Notes: generated from the letters alone by a model not told the origin. DNA of 64,000 bases from Heloderma charlesbogerti (GCA_026122225.1 JANEZZ010001905.1:248001-312000); one strand, 5' to 3'. Positions 11,313 to 24,790 are shown, counted from the stretch's first letter. A program made the numbers and translations.

Positions 11313-14300
11313 ACAAGGTTTTTATTGGGTTGCCAGTGTCCACCCAGTGAAGTCCATGGAAGCTACTGTCCCAAAATGCACATGTTTAAGGAAGCGCAGA
11401 GCATCCTGCTCTAGCTTGCCATGCTGTTGGTTGGTTGCTGGGATGGACGTTCTTGAACAGTTTGGCTTGCGACATTGTGCCTTGGGAAGGAGCCGGTGCA
11501 GAGCCGGCTAGGCAGTAATGCTGACTGTCCCAGCCCGAGAGGGAGATGTTGAGGGAGTTTGAAAGGGCACAGAGCTGGGTGCAAGTGCAGCACCGCTGCA
11601 GGCTCATTGCTCTCACCTTTGTCGGTCAATCAGAGTTCGGCTGATCTTCTGTGCCTGGGATGGGTGATGCTGATCATCAGAATACACTTCTGCCCCGGAC
11701 TGCAGTCCTGAGGACAGTATAGTCCTCAGGAAAACCAACACCAGCTGTCCTTGCGTTCTTACGCACAGAGGGTTGGATCCGAGATCTGCTTCCTGCAAGA
11801 GGAACAGACCATCTGCCAGAGAAAGGGCTCTGCTCGCGGGAGGTCCCTCTGCCTGATTTTTGGGGATCCCCTCCCCACCTTCACACATGGCAGCTCACCC
11901 GTTCAGCAGGGTCTCCTGACCCTCTGTCGCATTTTCAGGGGGCTGGAACAGCTGCCATGGGAAGGGAATCCACTTCCGCCAGCACAGTTGGTCCAGCATA
12001 AATCTGGATCCGACCCAGAGTCTGTTTATTTGTATTGAATGTGATCCTTGGAGACACACTCCCTTCCTTGGCGTTTTACATGTTCCTGAGACCTCTCCCT
12101 ATCTCCCACTTTCTTTAGCGGAAGACAGCCCTCCTCCTGTAGCTTCTCTTCTCATGGCGCTGGCCTTTCAGCTTCAGTGGGGGAAGGATCTTGGCCTTGG
12201 AGCGTTTGAGAAGTTACAGGGTTGTCAGTCAGCTCAGCCCCTCCTCAGCAGGCCCCATCTGCAGGTCTGGAGAGGTGGGAGGAAGATTGGACTTCAGAAG
12301 CTTCTGAAAGCCCTTGAAAGGCCCGAGGAGCCCTCTCCCTTTAATCAGCATCTTTCAGGCTTGAATTTTTAATAGACAGCTTTGTGCATCCCGCGTTGCA
12401 TTTTGGGGCAGAGGACGAGCAAACGGCAGTGCAGAACATGGCAGTGCAGAGCGAGGTTTTCCACAGCATTTGTGGCTCAGCCAAAGAGCACTTTAGTGCG
12501 GCAGTGGGCGACTTTTGGCGGGGGGGGGGCTGCTTTGTTTTCGGGGAGGGTGGGAGATGCATATGTAAGGCAGCGGATGCCCAGGGATGGGCGTAGATGT
12601 TGCAGCAGTCTTTTCCTGCTGGTGCGCTCTCAGCCTGGTAGTGTAGCTGTTGTTGCCTGGGAGGGGGTGTGAGAAACTTGGGGCTCTAAGAGGGGTGTCT
12701 ATGAAATAACCCCTCATGGTACGATGTGTTGCTGGATAACTAAGAGGCCATTGCTAAAGTATCTCCACCATAGTTGAAGCGGTGAATTCAGTGAGTGATC
12801 CCAGGACAACAAAACTTTCAGGCACCAATGTGATTCTTTCAGGGGAATGGTCCACCAGTCTGCATGTGAACCCTGCCAGCATCCCACTGCTGTGAGTGGG
12901 ATTCAGACAGCTGCATCTCTCCTATCGCTGTGGTGATATGTATTCATGTTAACAGCGACAAGAAGGCTAGCATGTATATAGCCAAGGCCAGGGATTCCAG
13001 GGACTTAGAATCATAGAATAGTAGGGTTGGAAGGGGCCTACAAGGCCATCGAGTCCAACCCCCGTGCTTCAAGTGCTTTACATTAGTAATCCTTAGAACT
13101 GGCTTGTGAGTTAGGCCAGTATTACTCATCTTAAACAGCAGGTGCGGGTGAGTGGGGGGCTGCAGAGGTTGATGCTACCTGTGGGTCTTCCAGGCTCATG
13201 CACTTGACCGTTCTGCTGTGCCTGATGTTACTTCAAGTGAGGCGCGCCACGCAAGAGGATTGTTTCGATGAGGTCTGTCCTGCCATCCCACTTGGAGCAA
13301 ACCAGTTTTTGCAGATCGCAGGAAGGCTGGTAGTGTTGGCCATTGCCATGTGTTGGGCTTCTGCAGCCAGCCCAGTTCCAAGTTGGTTCTCCTGAAATAT
13401 TTGTGGGTGTAGCTGTGGGGAGTGCTTTGGGTGGGGCGGGGGAAGGAGAGGGCTCAGCTGTGCTGATTCAGAGTGTTTCCTGCACATTCTGTCATAGGGT
13501 CTGTGACAGATCTTGCTCAAACTCTAGGATGTAGAGCAGCATCCTGCAGAGCGCCACGCAGTGCTGGTACCCACTTTGGTGGGGCTCGGGTTCCCTCGGT
13601 AAAGCCAGGTAGAGTGCCAGCAATGTTGTGCTAGCGGGGGGGGGGCCCTCATGGTGCGCCACCCGGGGTCTGTGTGCGCAGCACATCCTTGTCAATGTGA
13701 ACAGTAAAACCCTGAAGCCAGACAGACACGATGCACTTAAGTTAACTAATAAAAAAACAAAAAAGTGCTTGTCAATCATGCCGGGGCTTTTGCACTCATT
13801 AGCCAGCGCACTGGGAGGGTGGGAACAGGTTGACTTACTAGCAAGCAGTTCTGTAGAATTGCCTGTGCAATTTCCCCCATGTCTCTCTGTGAGAAAAAAG
13901 GCGCATGCGCGAGAGACGGTGAAAGGGAGAGCTGAAAATTCACAGAACTGGCCTGGAGTATGTGCCAGTGCCCAGCTCAGCCCCCTGTCCTGAAGCATGA
14001 CACGCAGGTTTAAGGGCTCATGACCCTGGAAAGGCTGCGGGATCCACAGGGCCAGCATCAAGGGTGGGCATGGTCAGGCACCTGCCAGGGCCCACACCCC
14101 AGCAGGGGCCCAGTGACCAGAGCCCCCTGGAGTCGATCCCTCTCTTCACCGTTGCAACCTACTTGTTCCCCTGCCTCTCGCTCTGGCCCAGACAGCAGTG
14201 CTGGCGAGAAGGAGGAGCTGCGCACGCCCCTGCCGACTTTCTCGCTGCCGAGCAAGCGAGTGGTGGCGAGGCGGAAGAGGAGGAAGTGCAGCTGGTGGCC

Positions 14301-14950
14301 ATGGTGGTGAGAAGGTTGACTCACTGAGGGAGGCGGCCCAGGGAGGGGGCCTTGCACAAAGCGTGGAGCCGGCAGCACTAAGGATGCCACAGGGAGAGCC
14401 ATCTTTGGAAGCAGGCACCACTGTTTTCTTTGGCTGTGGTTGATGCTGGGTATGCCACCTAGTTGCTTACGGGCGCAAATGAAGGTGCTCAGGCGCCCGA
14501 GCCGTTGCGCAGCTGCCATCCCCACTGAGGGTCGCCCTGTGATGGGACCGTGGCTGCCTGGCCTGGCGGAGCTTTCAGCTGCAACCCCTTCAGGAAGCCG
14601 TCTGCTTGCAGGCTCAGCAGATACACTGGCTGCACTTTGCCAGCTTCTCTGCCCCCACAGCCTGCAGTGCCTGCCTGCAGACTGATCTGTGGCCGGGCGG
14701 GTTGCAGGGAATAGCCCGAGAACCTGATCTGTTTTGGGACCCAATCTGAGCTGTCCTGCTCCCTCTTTAGAAGGTACACAGCTGTACTGTGGACAAAGTC
14801 CTATCCAGTGCTTACCTTAATTGTTTTCTCAGTGCACGGGGTGGGGGGTGGGATGGGGACAAGAGGATGACTTGCCAAATTGGACAACTTGCCAATTGGG
14901 AGGGGGAGTGGCGTGCAGTGGGATCCCTGCTATTTCCTCTGATCAGAGAT
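11313..14950. other. FGF12 intron 1, mostly unique sequence
   Basis: No coding exon is recognised. A short CR1 3' tail lies at 13010-13070 and poly-G runs lie near 12520 and 13637. The frames in the GC-richer part (14.0-14.7 kb) have no recognisable domain. Confidence 0.4.
13010..13070 (-). mobile_element. CR1 LINE 3' terminus (short relic)
   Basis: AGAATCATAGAATAGTAGGG followed by TTGGAAGGGGCC and GAGTCCAACCCCC is the reverse complement of a CR1 3' end. It is almost identical to 27738-27800, the end of the long CR1. Only the extreme 3' end is present, as usual for 5'-truncated CR1 copies. Confidence 0.85.
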
Positions 14951-14954
14951 AACA

Positions 14955-17900
14955 GTGGGGAACCCTCCAATCCCCTTCATGGATCGCTGTCTTGTTGTGG
15001 CGAAGGGGCTTGCGTAACTCAGTGAAGCCATAAGCTATGCCGTGCAGGGCCACCCAAGACGGACAGGTCATGGCAGAGAGTTCTGACAAAATGTGGTCCA
15101 CTGGAGAAGGAAATGGCAACCCACTCCAGCATTTTTGCCAAGAAAACCCCATGGAACGTATCACAAGGCTAAAAGATATGACGCCGGAAGATGAGCCCCT
15201 CAGGTCGGAAGGTGTCCAATATACTACTGGGGAAGAGCAGAGGGTATTTCCAAGTAGCGCCAGAAAGAGTGAAGCGGCTGGGCCAAACCCGAAAGGACAC
15301 TCAGCTGTGGATGTGTCTGGTGGTGAAAAGAAAATCCAATGCTGTAAAGAACAATATTGTTTAGGAACCTGGAATGTCAGATCAATGAATCAAGGTAAGC
15401 TGGAGGTGGTCAAACATGAGATGGCAAGATTGAACATCAACTTCTTGGGAATCAGTGAACTCAAATGGACAGGCATGGGCGAATTTAATTCAGGTGACCA
15501 TCATATCTACTATTGTGGGCAAGAATCCCTGAGAAGAAATGGAGTAGCACTCATAGTCAACAAAAGGGTGGGAAAAGCAGTACTGGGGTACAATCTCAAA
15601 AACGATAGAATGATCTCAGTACAAATCCAAGGCAAACCATTCAACATCACAGTAATACAAGTCTATGCCCCAACCACTGATGCCGAAGAAGCTGAGGTTG
15701 ATCGGTTCTATGAAGACTTACAACACCTTCTAGAACTAACACCAAAAAAAGATGTCCTCTTCATCATAGGGGATTGGAATGCTAAAGTAGGAAGTCAAGA
15801 AATCACTGGGATAACAGGCAGGCATGGCCTTGGTGTACAAAATGAAGCAGGACAAAAGCTAATAGAGTTTTTCCAAGAGAACACGCTGATCATAGCAAAC
15901 ACTCTTTTCCAACAGCACAAGAGGCGACTCTACACATGGACATCACCAGATGGTCAATATCGAAATCAGATTGATTATGTCCTTTGCAGCCAAAGATGGA
16001 GAAGCTCTATACAGTCAGTAAAAACAAGACCTGGAGCTGACTGTGGCTCAGATCATGAGCTTCTTGTTGCAAAATTTCGGCTTAAATTGAAGAATGTAGG
16101 GAAAACCACTAAATCATTCCGGTATGACCTCAATCATATCCCTTATGAATATACAGTGGAGGTGAGGAATAGATTTCAGGGATTAGACCTGATAGACAGA
16201 GTGCCTGAGGAACTATGGACGGAGGTCCGTAACATTGTTCAGGAGGCAGCAATGAAATCCTTCCCAAAGAAAAAGAAATGCAAGAAAGCCAAGTGGCTGT
16301 CTGATGAGGCTTTACAAGTAGCTGAGGAAAGAAGGGAAGCGAAAAGCAAGGGAGAAAGGGGAAGATATATCCAACTGAATGCAGAGTTCCAGAGAATAGC
16401 AAGGAGAGACAAGAAGGCCTTCTTAAATGAACAATGCAAAGAAATCGAGGAAGACAACAGAATGGGAAAGACTAGAGATCTCTTCAAGAAAATTGGAGAT
16501 CTCAATGGAACGTTTTGTGCAAAGACGGGCATGATAAAGGACAAAGAAAGCAGATGAGATTAAGAAGAGGTGGCAAGAATACACAGAAGAACTATACAGA
16601 AAAGATCTGAATGTCCCTGATAGCCATGATAGTGCGGTCACTGAACTTGAGCCGGACATCCTCGAGAGTGAAGTCAAGTGGGCCTTAGGAAGCATTAGTA
16701 ACAACAAAGCTAGTGGAGATGACAGTCTTCCAGCTGAGCTATTTAAAATCCTAAAAGATGATGCTGTTAAAGTGCTGCATTCAATATGCCAACAAATTTG
16801 GCACACTCAACAATGGCCGCAAGACTGGAAAAGGTCAGTTTACATTCCAATTCCAAAGAAGGGCAACGCCAAAGAGTGTTCAAACTACCGCACCATTGCG
16901 CTCATTTCACATGCCAGCAAGGTGATGCTCAAAATCCTACAAGCTAGGCTTCAGCAGTATGCGAACCGAGAACTACCGGAAGTACAAGCTGGGTTTCGAA
17001 GAGGCAGAGGAACTAGAGATCAAATCGCCAACGTTCGCTGGATCATGGAGAAAGCAAGAGAATTCCAGAAAAACGTCTATTTCGGCTTCATTGACTATGC
17101 TAAAGCCTTTGTGTGGATCACAACAAACTGTGGCAAATTCTTAAAGAGATGGGAGTACCAGACCAGGTTACCTGTCTCCTGAGAAACCTGTACGAGGGTC
17201 AAGAAGCAACAGTAAGAACCAGACATGAACAACCGAGTGGTTCAAAATTGGGAAAGGAGTACGACAAGGCTGCATATTGTCACCCTGCTTATTTAACTTA
17301 TATGCAGAGTATATCATGAGAAATGCTGGGTTGGATGAATCACAGGTCGGAATTAAGATTGCTGGGAGAATTATCAACAACCTCCGATATGCAGACGATA
17401 CCACCCTAATGGCAGAAAGTGAAGAGGATCTCAAGAGCCTCTTGTTGAGGGTGAATGTGGAGAGTGCAAAAGCTGGTTTGAAACTCAACATTAAAAAAAC
17501 GAAGATCATGGAATCCGGCCCCATCACTTCCTGGCATAGAGAAGGGGAAGAAATGGAAGCAGTGACAGATTTTACTTTCTTGGGCTCCAAGATCACCGCA
17601 GATGGTGACTGTAGCCATGAAATTAAAAGACGCTTGCTCCTTGGGAGGAAAGCTATGGCAAACCAAGACAGCATAGTAAGAAGCAGAGACATCACCTTGC
17701 CGACAAAGGTCCGTCTAATCAAAGCTATGGTTTTCCCAGTAGTAATGTATGGCTGTGAGAGCTGGACTATAAGGAAGGCTGAGCGCCGAAGAATGGATGC
17801 TTTCGAACTGTGGTGCTGGAGAAGACTCTTATGAGTCCCCTGGACTGCAAGGAGGTCAAATCAGTCCATCCTAAAGGAAATCAACCCTGAGTGCTCATTG

Positions 17901-18172
17901 GAAGGACAGATACTGAAGCTGAAGCTCAAATATTTTGGCTACCTAATGCGAAGAGAAAACTCTCTGGAAAAGACCCTGATGCTGGGAAAGACTGAAGGCA
18001 AAAGGAGAAGGGGACGGCAGAGGATGAGATGGCTAGATAGCATCACTGATGCAATGAATATGAACTTGAGCACACTCCGGGAGAGAGCGCAGGACAGGAA
18101 GGCCTGGCGTGCTGTGGTCCATGGGGTCACGAAGAGTCGGACACAACTGAACGACTGAACAACAACAACAAA
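14955..18172 (+). mobile_element. BovB (RTE clade) LINE, nearly full length
   Basis: This is a 3.2-kb retrotransposon in the same orientation as FGF12. It has a BovB-type 5' region (GGAGAAGGAAATGGCAACCC), an endonuclease, a reverse transcriptase and a 3' end reading GAACGACTGAACAACAACAA. BovB elements are abundant in squamates and ruminants and are the standard example of horizontal transfer between vertebrates. The left boundary is approximate. The 3' boundary is set by the AAC repeat tail. Confidence 0.93.
15037..18158 (+). pseudogene. BovB endonuclease/reverse transcriptase, broken
   Basis: This once encoded a single EN-RT polyprotein for target-primed reverse transcription. The first 506 codons (15037-16557) are open. 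The AP-endonuclease-like domain spans about residues 107-350, with LGTWNVRSMN, a GDWNAKVG block and a terminal GSDHELL (catalytic D and H present). The RT follows in pieces: FRRGRGTRDQIANVR (about 17 kb), LSP-type turn sequence near 17277, and YADDTTLMAESEEDL (about 17391) with the catalytic YADD intact. The last part has CESWTIRKAERRRMDAFELW and ends HGVTKSRTQLND-stop. Frame changes fall near 16550, near 17110 and between about 17200 and 17280. An in-frame TGA lies at 17832-17834, where an Arg codon is expected. It is not functional as it stands, but lesions are few. Confidence 0.9.
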
Positions 18173-21132
18173 CCCTCCAAGCCCCGCTCCTGGAGGAATC
18201 CAAAGAGGCTGCAGGGGCCGGATGTTGAACCTCTGTGGGCCACATTGGACACAGGCCAGAGGTTCCACATCTCTACGCTAAAAGCTCCCCACTAGCTGCC
18301 AGGATCTGAGCCTGGGAATTCTCCCAGCACACCCCACCCCTCAGCTGCAGCTCCCCAACTCATCTGTTCCTTGACTTCCACACAGCTTCTGCTGATGCAG
18401 TGTGGCCCATCGTGGGTTGCTGGAATGTTATTTCCTGCCCTTCTTCCGTTGAACTCCAGGCAGTGTGTGCTGACGGGGATCCCCCTGCGGTCTCATATCC
18501 AACATGGGCCAGAGTCTGCCCTGCTTAGCTTCAGCCTGCATGAGGGGCCTGAGTCTTGGGACTTAGAGAGAGAGATAAAGTACTTGAAGCCCCCCCCCCC
18601 CCAGCCTCCACTGATCCGGGCCCATCAGCACCTGGGAGGGTACTATAAGGCCCTGGCCAGCAGCTAATTTTAACAGAGACGGGTGTATATTAAAATGATC
18701 TAGGGCAGAAGTCCCAGTGCCCTCTGACTCGCCCACCAGAGCTAAGATGCAAGTAAATGAGGGGTGTCCTTATTCCCTCCCCCACTCCAGTGTGGCTCTG
18801 GCAGAGGCTGAGTCTTCCCCGTCTGAAACACCGCAGCTTCAGGAACAGCAAAGGACTCTTAGCCCCTCAACACCAATGTGAACAGCAGCAGAGGCAGCAC
18901 TCCCACTTATTCACCTCCGAGGCTCTGGCCCATTTGCTTTGCCTCGCAGTTGGGCATCTTCTGGGGAGCAATAGTTTTGCGGTTGCAGCTGCTCAGTGGA
19001 AATGAACAAGAGTCCTGTGGGGTGTCTGCTTGACTCGTGGCTGTGTCTTCAGCCAGGTCATGCATTGCTGACCACGCATGTTTGCGCGGGGAGCACCTTT
19101 CGGTGGTTTTGTATTCACACACAAAAACACACAGCAGGCAGCCATTCCAAAAGCTGAGCGATAGTTGCTGCCAAGCCTGGGGTCATTGTTTTGATGCAAC
19201 TGATAACTCAGCTTTTCCCCCAAAGTGCCAGTCTGATCCAAGTTCTGGGTGATGATTCAAGTCATTTTTACCTGGATCTGGACCAGATAAATCATTCTAG
19301 AAACACTCTTCTAGCAGATGAAATACTAGTAGCACATGAGCCAGCAGGCTGAGAAACAATTCTCTTCTCTGGGTGCTACATTTGTTACACACACAAAAGC
19401 AGTTGCTTCCCATTTGGTTGCATATTGCATTTATATTTTACTGCCACAGCTGATGCATTCCTGCTTTGATGAACCAGGAAAGGTTTATGTCATTTCACTG
19501 GTGGTGAAAAGTTGACTGTCACCTGCATGTGAGCTCTTTTTGGCTGAACCATTGTGATGTTGTGGAATGTTCACCAACATTCAAACTTCTGGGGTCGTGG
19601 GGCTTAGCAACAGAATATTGATGTCAAGGTTCTATGAGGGGAAATGGAAGGACAGTATGCTTATGGAGAGAGGTGGACCTCACAGAGATCTGGGATAGGA
19701 GGGCCTGGCTGTATGCTCCAGACAAGCATGGGAGCTTCGTAAGATGGAAAAATGTGAGCTGAGTTGCTAAGCGAACATTGAAGCCAAAAGGACCCTGGTG
19801 TTCATTTTAATTTCAGAAATGGACCTAACTAGACTAGAGTTGCACGAGATGCCTGAGGGTTTTCTCCATAGGAGATCCATGGAAAGTTGCGGTGTGTAGG
19901 TTTGAGGCCTACAGAGCCAAAGGGAAAAATGGTCAGGCTTAGGGGCCTGGAGTTTTCTGTTGGTAGAGGGTAACCCTGAGAGAAGTTTTATTTCTCCAGT
20001 GAAGTGTTAGTTTCATTTCTCCACTTAAGTTTCATTTCTTCAGGTTTGAAGCAGTGCTTTCGGTTTTGAGGGAGGAGGGTATATGAAGAGAGCGAGGGAG
20101 CCAGTAAGAGCAGAGGCGGTCAGAGCATGAAGGGAGAGCAGGAAGAAGCAGCCTAAAAAAGTCTAAGGACAGCTAGGGTGAAGGAACTTGTGTTTGCAAT
20201 TTTATTTTATTTTAAGGCCTTTTGTATCACTCAGCTCTATTGTTTAAGTACCTTTAGTTGCAATTTGTTTGCTGTAAATCTACTAGTAAACTGTTCTGGT
20301 TAAACCCTGTGTCTAGAGTGTCAGTCACCCCGCATCTACAGCCTAAACCCCACATTACTGGAAAGGGGAAGGTAAAAGAAGGACTCTTAAGGAGGCCAGA
20401 AATCCTTAAGGGGTTGCTCAGGAGGTCCAGGTCATAAGGGGATCCCTGACATGCTGATACACTTGCTTTTCCAATCATTTTCTGTGCCTGTGGGTTTCTT
20501 CCCCCCCCCCTAAAAAAGTTGCAAAATTGAATGTGTACTTTATATATCTGTATCTCTGTCTTTATCTATCTGCACATTCCAAAGTGTATTCAGCCTCAAT
20601 TCCCCCCCTCCACTTAGCATGCACGAGGATTTCCCCATGATCCAGCCATCAATGAATGGGAACCAAACTGTATAGGAGACATCAGTTATGCTTATAATTG
20701 TCCACACCAGCAAAGCAACAGTGTCCATTTGGAAATAGTACATGACATATCATCACAGTATCTCTAAACCAAAAAAGATCCTTTGCCTGCAGGTCTCCAG
20801 TGCATTTAGTGATCAGGATGTGTGATGTGATTTCCTTCTGTTCTGTAATTCTCACCTTGTCACGTCCGCCAGTAAACTGCAGGTCATCTGCAAATACACC
20901 CACAACGCCTGCAGCCGGTCACAGGCTGAGAGCTGCAGAAGTTCTTGCTGTGACGAAGCAGATGCTTGTGAAGGTGCTCAAGCACCGTTTGCCTTGTTGT
21001 TGCTGTAATGCTGTTGCCATGTGTAGCACTTTGTGGAGGACCTTCAGCAAGAAAACGACTTGGGTAGGATGTTGCTCTAAGGAGTTTGCCATCTATATTC
21101 ATCAGTGGGGAAGAAAACACAGGGAGGGAGGG
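18173..21132. other. FGF12 intron 1, unrecognised
   Basis: No exon or clear mobile element. There is a poly-C run near 18590 and a poly-C run near 20500. Short frames are uninformative. Confidence 0.4.
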
Positions 21133-21335
21133 ATTTCTTTTATTTTTATTCATTAAGTTTTATTCTGCCTGTCCTCAGAGTCATTGAGGGGGGTGTATTT
21201 GGTTCTTCTCCCCTGCTCACAAGACAGTGAGGTATGTCAGGTTGAGAGAGAATGAGTGGACCAGGGTTCATGGCTGCGTAGGGATTTGAACCTGGCTCTC
21301 CCCAGTCGTAGTCCAGCACTCTAACCACCTATAAC
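21133..21335 (-). mobile_element. tRNA-derived SINE
   Basis: Read on the minus strand it begins GGTGGTTAGAGTGCTGGACT (A box), then AGGTTCAAATCC (B box), then a body ending in a TTTTATTCTGCC / ATTAAGTTTTATT-type LINE-like tail. It resembles the SINE at 38431-38678 in overall plan. Confidence 0.75.
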
Positions 21336-21849
21336 CTGGAAAAGTGATGAAGGGTGAGCGTGGACAAATGTAGTGGCAGGTATGCAGGCTTTCTTTCAGT
21401 TGTCCTCTACCCATGTCTCTTTGGTCACTGGATTTTCTGCGTCAACGACCAAAATACTTTTCGCTGGCCTGGGATCTCACATTGCTCTGGGGATCTCACA
21501 CTCCTCTCTAAAGCCCGTGCACACAGGTTGGTCAGTTGGGATGGTTCTGTTCTGTGACACATGACCTGCCTTCCCCTCACCTCTCCCCGCTGTGTGTGTA
21601 CCTGTGAGTGGTGAACATGTGGCATAAAGGACAGGTCTGTTTCCTTACCATTTGTTGCCCATTTTTAGCCTACAAACACTAACATGGTAGTATGTAAAGC
21701 ATGTTGCTAGTAAACAAATGCTGAATTTGGGCTGCCTGCAAGTAGGCAGTTGCTGGGTCATGTAAAACCTGCATTTTTCCCTCTCTCTGACCTGTGGGCT
21801 CTTGGAGGGCTCTGGGTGGCTTGTTACCCATGGCAATAAGCCAGCCTGG

Positions 21850-21982
21850 CTGGGTTCACACGACATGATAAGCTGTGCTGTTGAAAGATAATTATGGTAA
21901 TCCCCCCCATGCAGTGTGGGGAGGGGAAATAAGCCACCATGGCTTATTTCCCCTCCGTGGTCATGCGAACCAGGCCTCTGAG
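21850..21982. mobile_element. hAT-like MITE with internal hairpin
   Basis: The ends GCCTGGCTGGGTTCACACGA and TCATGCGAACCAGGC are imperfect inverted repeats. Inside lies a perfect 17-bp-arm hairpin (21920-21936 and 21940-21956, 3-bp spacer). No coding capacity. Superfamily assignment is tentative. Confidence 0.55.
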
Positions 21983-22202
21983 TACCAGCATTTTTGCCCT
22001 TGAGAATTCTTCATGTTTGTGTTGTTGTTTGGTTTGCACTCTGTGTGGTATAGTTGTGGTGAGTTTTTGCATGCCATTAAGTCACTGGGGTGGAGTGGGA
22101 GAGAGCTTTTCATTCATGAGGCTCTGCAGCGTTCAGAGCAATCATGGGCAATAGTGGCTTATTTGCAGTGGAGAGGAGATAATCGATTTACCCACACTGC
22201 AA

Positions 22203-24790
22203 GAACATAAGAAGAGCCATGCTGGATCAGACCAAGGGTCCATCTAGTCCAGCATTCTGTTCACACAGTGGCCAGCCAGCTGTCGACCAGGGACCCACAA
22301 GCAGGGCATGAGCACAACAGCACCCTTCCACCCATGTTCCCAGCAACCGGTGCACATAGGCTCACTGCCTCTAGTACTGGAGACAGCACATAGCCATCAG
22401 GACTAGTAGCCATTAATAGCCTTTTCCTCCAGGAATTTGTCCAGCCCCCTTTTAAAACCATCCAGATTGGTGGCCGTCGCTACTTCCTGTGGTAGCTAAT
22501 TCCATAGTTTAACTATGCACCGTGTGAAGAAGTCCTTCCTTTGATCTGTCCTGAATCTCCCACCAATCAACTTCATAGGATGACCCTGGGTTCTAGTATT
22601 TTGAGAGAGGGAGAAAAATGTCTCCGTATCCACATTCTCCACACCATGCATAATTTTGTAGGCCTCTGTCATGTCTCCCCTTACCCGGCTTTTTTCCAAG
22701 CTAAACAATCCCAGCTGTTGTAACCTTCTCTTATAGGGCAGATGCTCCAGCCCCTTGATCATTTTAGTTGCCCTTTTCTGCATTTTTTCCAACTCAACAA
22801 TATCTTTTTTTAGGTGTGGTGACCAGAACTGTCCACAGTATTCCAATTGTGGTTTCACCACAGATTTGTATAGGGGCAGTATGATGTTGCCAGTTTTATT
22901 CTCAATTCCTTTTCTAATTATGCCTAACATGGAGTTGCCTTTTTTATAGCGGTTGCACACTAGGTTGGCATCTTCAATGAGCTGTCTACCACAACCCTAA
23001 GATCTCTTTCCTGGTCAGTCACCACTAGCTCAGATCCCATCAGGCTATACTTGAAGTAGGGATTTTTTGCCCCAACATGCATCACTTTACACTTGCTTAC
23101 ACTGAACCACATTTGCCATTTAGATGCCCATTCTTCCAGTTTGGAGAGATCCTTTTGGAGCTCTTCACAATCCTTTTTTGTTTAAACCACCCTAAATAAT
23201 TTAATGTTATTGGCAAACTTGGCCACTTCACTGCTCACTCCTAATTCAAGATCATTTATGAACAGGTTGAAAAGCATTGGTCCTAATACAGATCCCTAAT
23301 ACAGATCCCCTGTGGGACCCCACTATTTACTTCCCTTCATTGGGAGAATGTACCATTTATTCCTACTCTCTCCTTTCTGTTCCTTAACCAGTTACTGATC
23401 CGTAAGAGGACCTGTCCTCTTATTCCATGACTGCTAAGCTTTCTCAGGAGTTGTTGGTGAGGGACTTTGTCAAAAGCCTGTTGGAAGTCCGAGTAAACAA
23501 TGTCTACCGGATCACCCCTGTCTACATGTTTATTGACATTCTCAAAAAACTGTAAAAGGTTAGTGAGACAGGACTTGCCTTTGTGGAAGCCATATTGATT
23601 CTTTTTCAGTAGGGCTTGTCCTTCCATATGCTTACTAATGTTATCTTTAAGAATGCCTTCAACCAATTTATCCAGAACAGACATTAAGCTAATTTCCCTG
23701 ATCCCCCTTGGCTCCCTTTTTGAACATTGGTGTTACATTGGCCATCTTCCAGACCTCTGGGATAGATGCTGATCTTAGGGACATGTTGCATATTTTGGTT
23801 AGAACTTTAGCAATTTCATATTTGAGTTTTTTAAAAACCCTAGGATGGATACCATCTGGGCCCAGTGATTTCTTTACTTTCAATATGTCAGTAAGGTTGA
23901 GAACTTCATCTTTTGTCACCACTGTTTGTCTCAGTTCCTCAGACTCTCTTCTTGAAAACATCAGTTCAGGCACAAGTATCTGTCCTATATTTCCTGCAGT
24001 GAAGACGGGTGAAAAGAATCTCCTTGCCCTCCTTCAGTACTCCTTTAACTCCATTGTCATCCAATGGTCCAACTGCCTCCCTAGCTGGTTTTCTGCTTCT
24101 GATATATTTAAAGAATTCTGTATTGTTGGCCTTGATGTTATTAGTGATATGCTCTTCAAAATGTTTTTTTGCGTCTCGTATTATCTGCTTGCATTGTCTT
24201 TGTGTAAGCTTGTGCTCCCTTTTGTTTTCCTCACTTCGGCAAGACGTCTATTTTCTGAAAGAAGCTCTCTTTTCTACTAGCTTCCTTCACACTGCTCGTT
24301 AACCATGCCGGTGACCTCTTGGACTTGGTGCTACCTTTCCTAACCTGTGGTATACATTAGCTGGGCGTCTAGTATTGTGGTTTTGAGTAATACCCAAGCA
24401 TTTTGAAGGGATTTAATCCTCTTGACTCCCCCTTTTAGCTTCTGTTTCACCGGTTCCCTCATTTTAGAGAGGTTTCCTCTTTTGAAGTCAATGTGACTGT
24501 GTTGGACTTCCTGGGCAATTTTACACTTAAATATATATTAAATCTGATAGCACTGTGATCACTGTTTCCAACTGGTTCAACAACATCTACATCTTGTAGT
24601 AGGTCCTGGGTGACACCATTTAGGATTAAATCCAAAGTTGCCTCCCCTCTGGTTGGTTCCATGACCAACTGTTCTAGGGCACAATCGTTTAGGGCATCTG
24701 GAAATTTAGGGCCTCTGTTTATGTGCGAGTGGCCAGATGAGCAGGTGGCATCATCATACCACACTCCTGGCTTGAGGCAAGTGGATTTTG
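22203..24790 (-). mobile_element. CR1/L3-like LINE, 5'-truncated
   Basis: The 3' end lies at the left edge (AAGAACATAAGAAGAGCCAT, then CTGGATCAGACCAAGGGTCC). Going right, the minus strand encodes the ORF2 C-terminus, reverse transcriptase and the last part of the endonuclease, where the copy stops inside the EN domain (about 24790). The same family gives the shorter copies at 42.9, 44.4 and 58.3 kb. Confidence 0.88.
22496..24764 (-). pseudogene. CR1/L3-like EN-RT ORF2 remnant
   Basis: The pieces appear in order on the minus strand. The endonuclease end has EPTRGEATLDLILNGVT and GNSDHSAIRFN (24459-24764). The RT N-terminus has SLGPDGIHPRVFK and FKKGAKGD (23689-23973). RT fingers and palm have KNQYGFHKGKSC and DIVYSDFQQAFDKVPH (23337-23684), with the first catalytic Asp region retained. 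The C-terminal domain has PQLEYCGQFWSPHLKKDI and LGLFSLEKSRVRGD (22496-22960). The stretch 22961-23336, which should hold the second catalytic box, is broken by frame changes and stops. It is non-functional. Confidence 0.85.
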
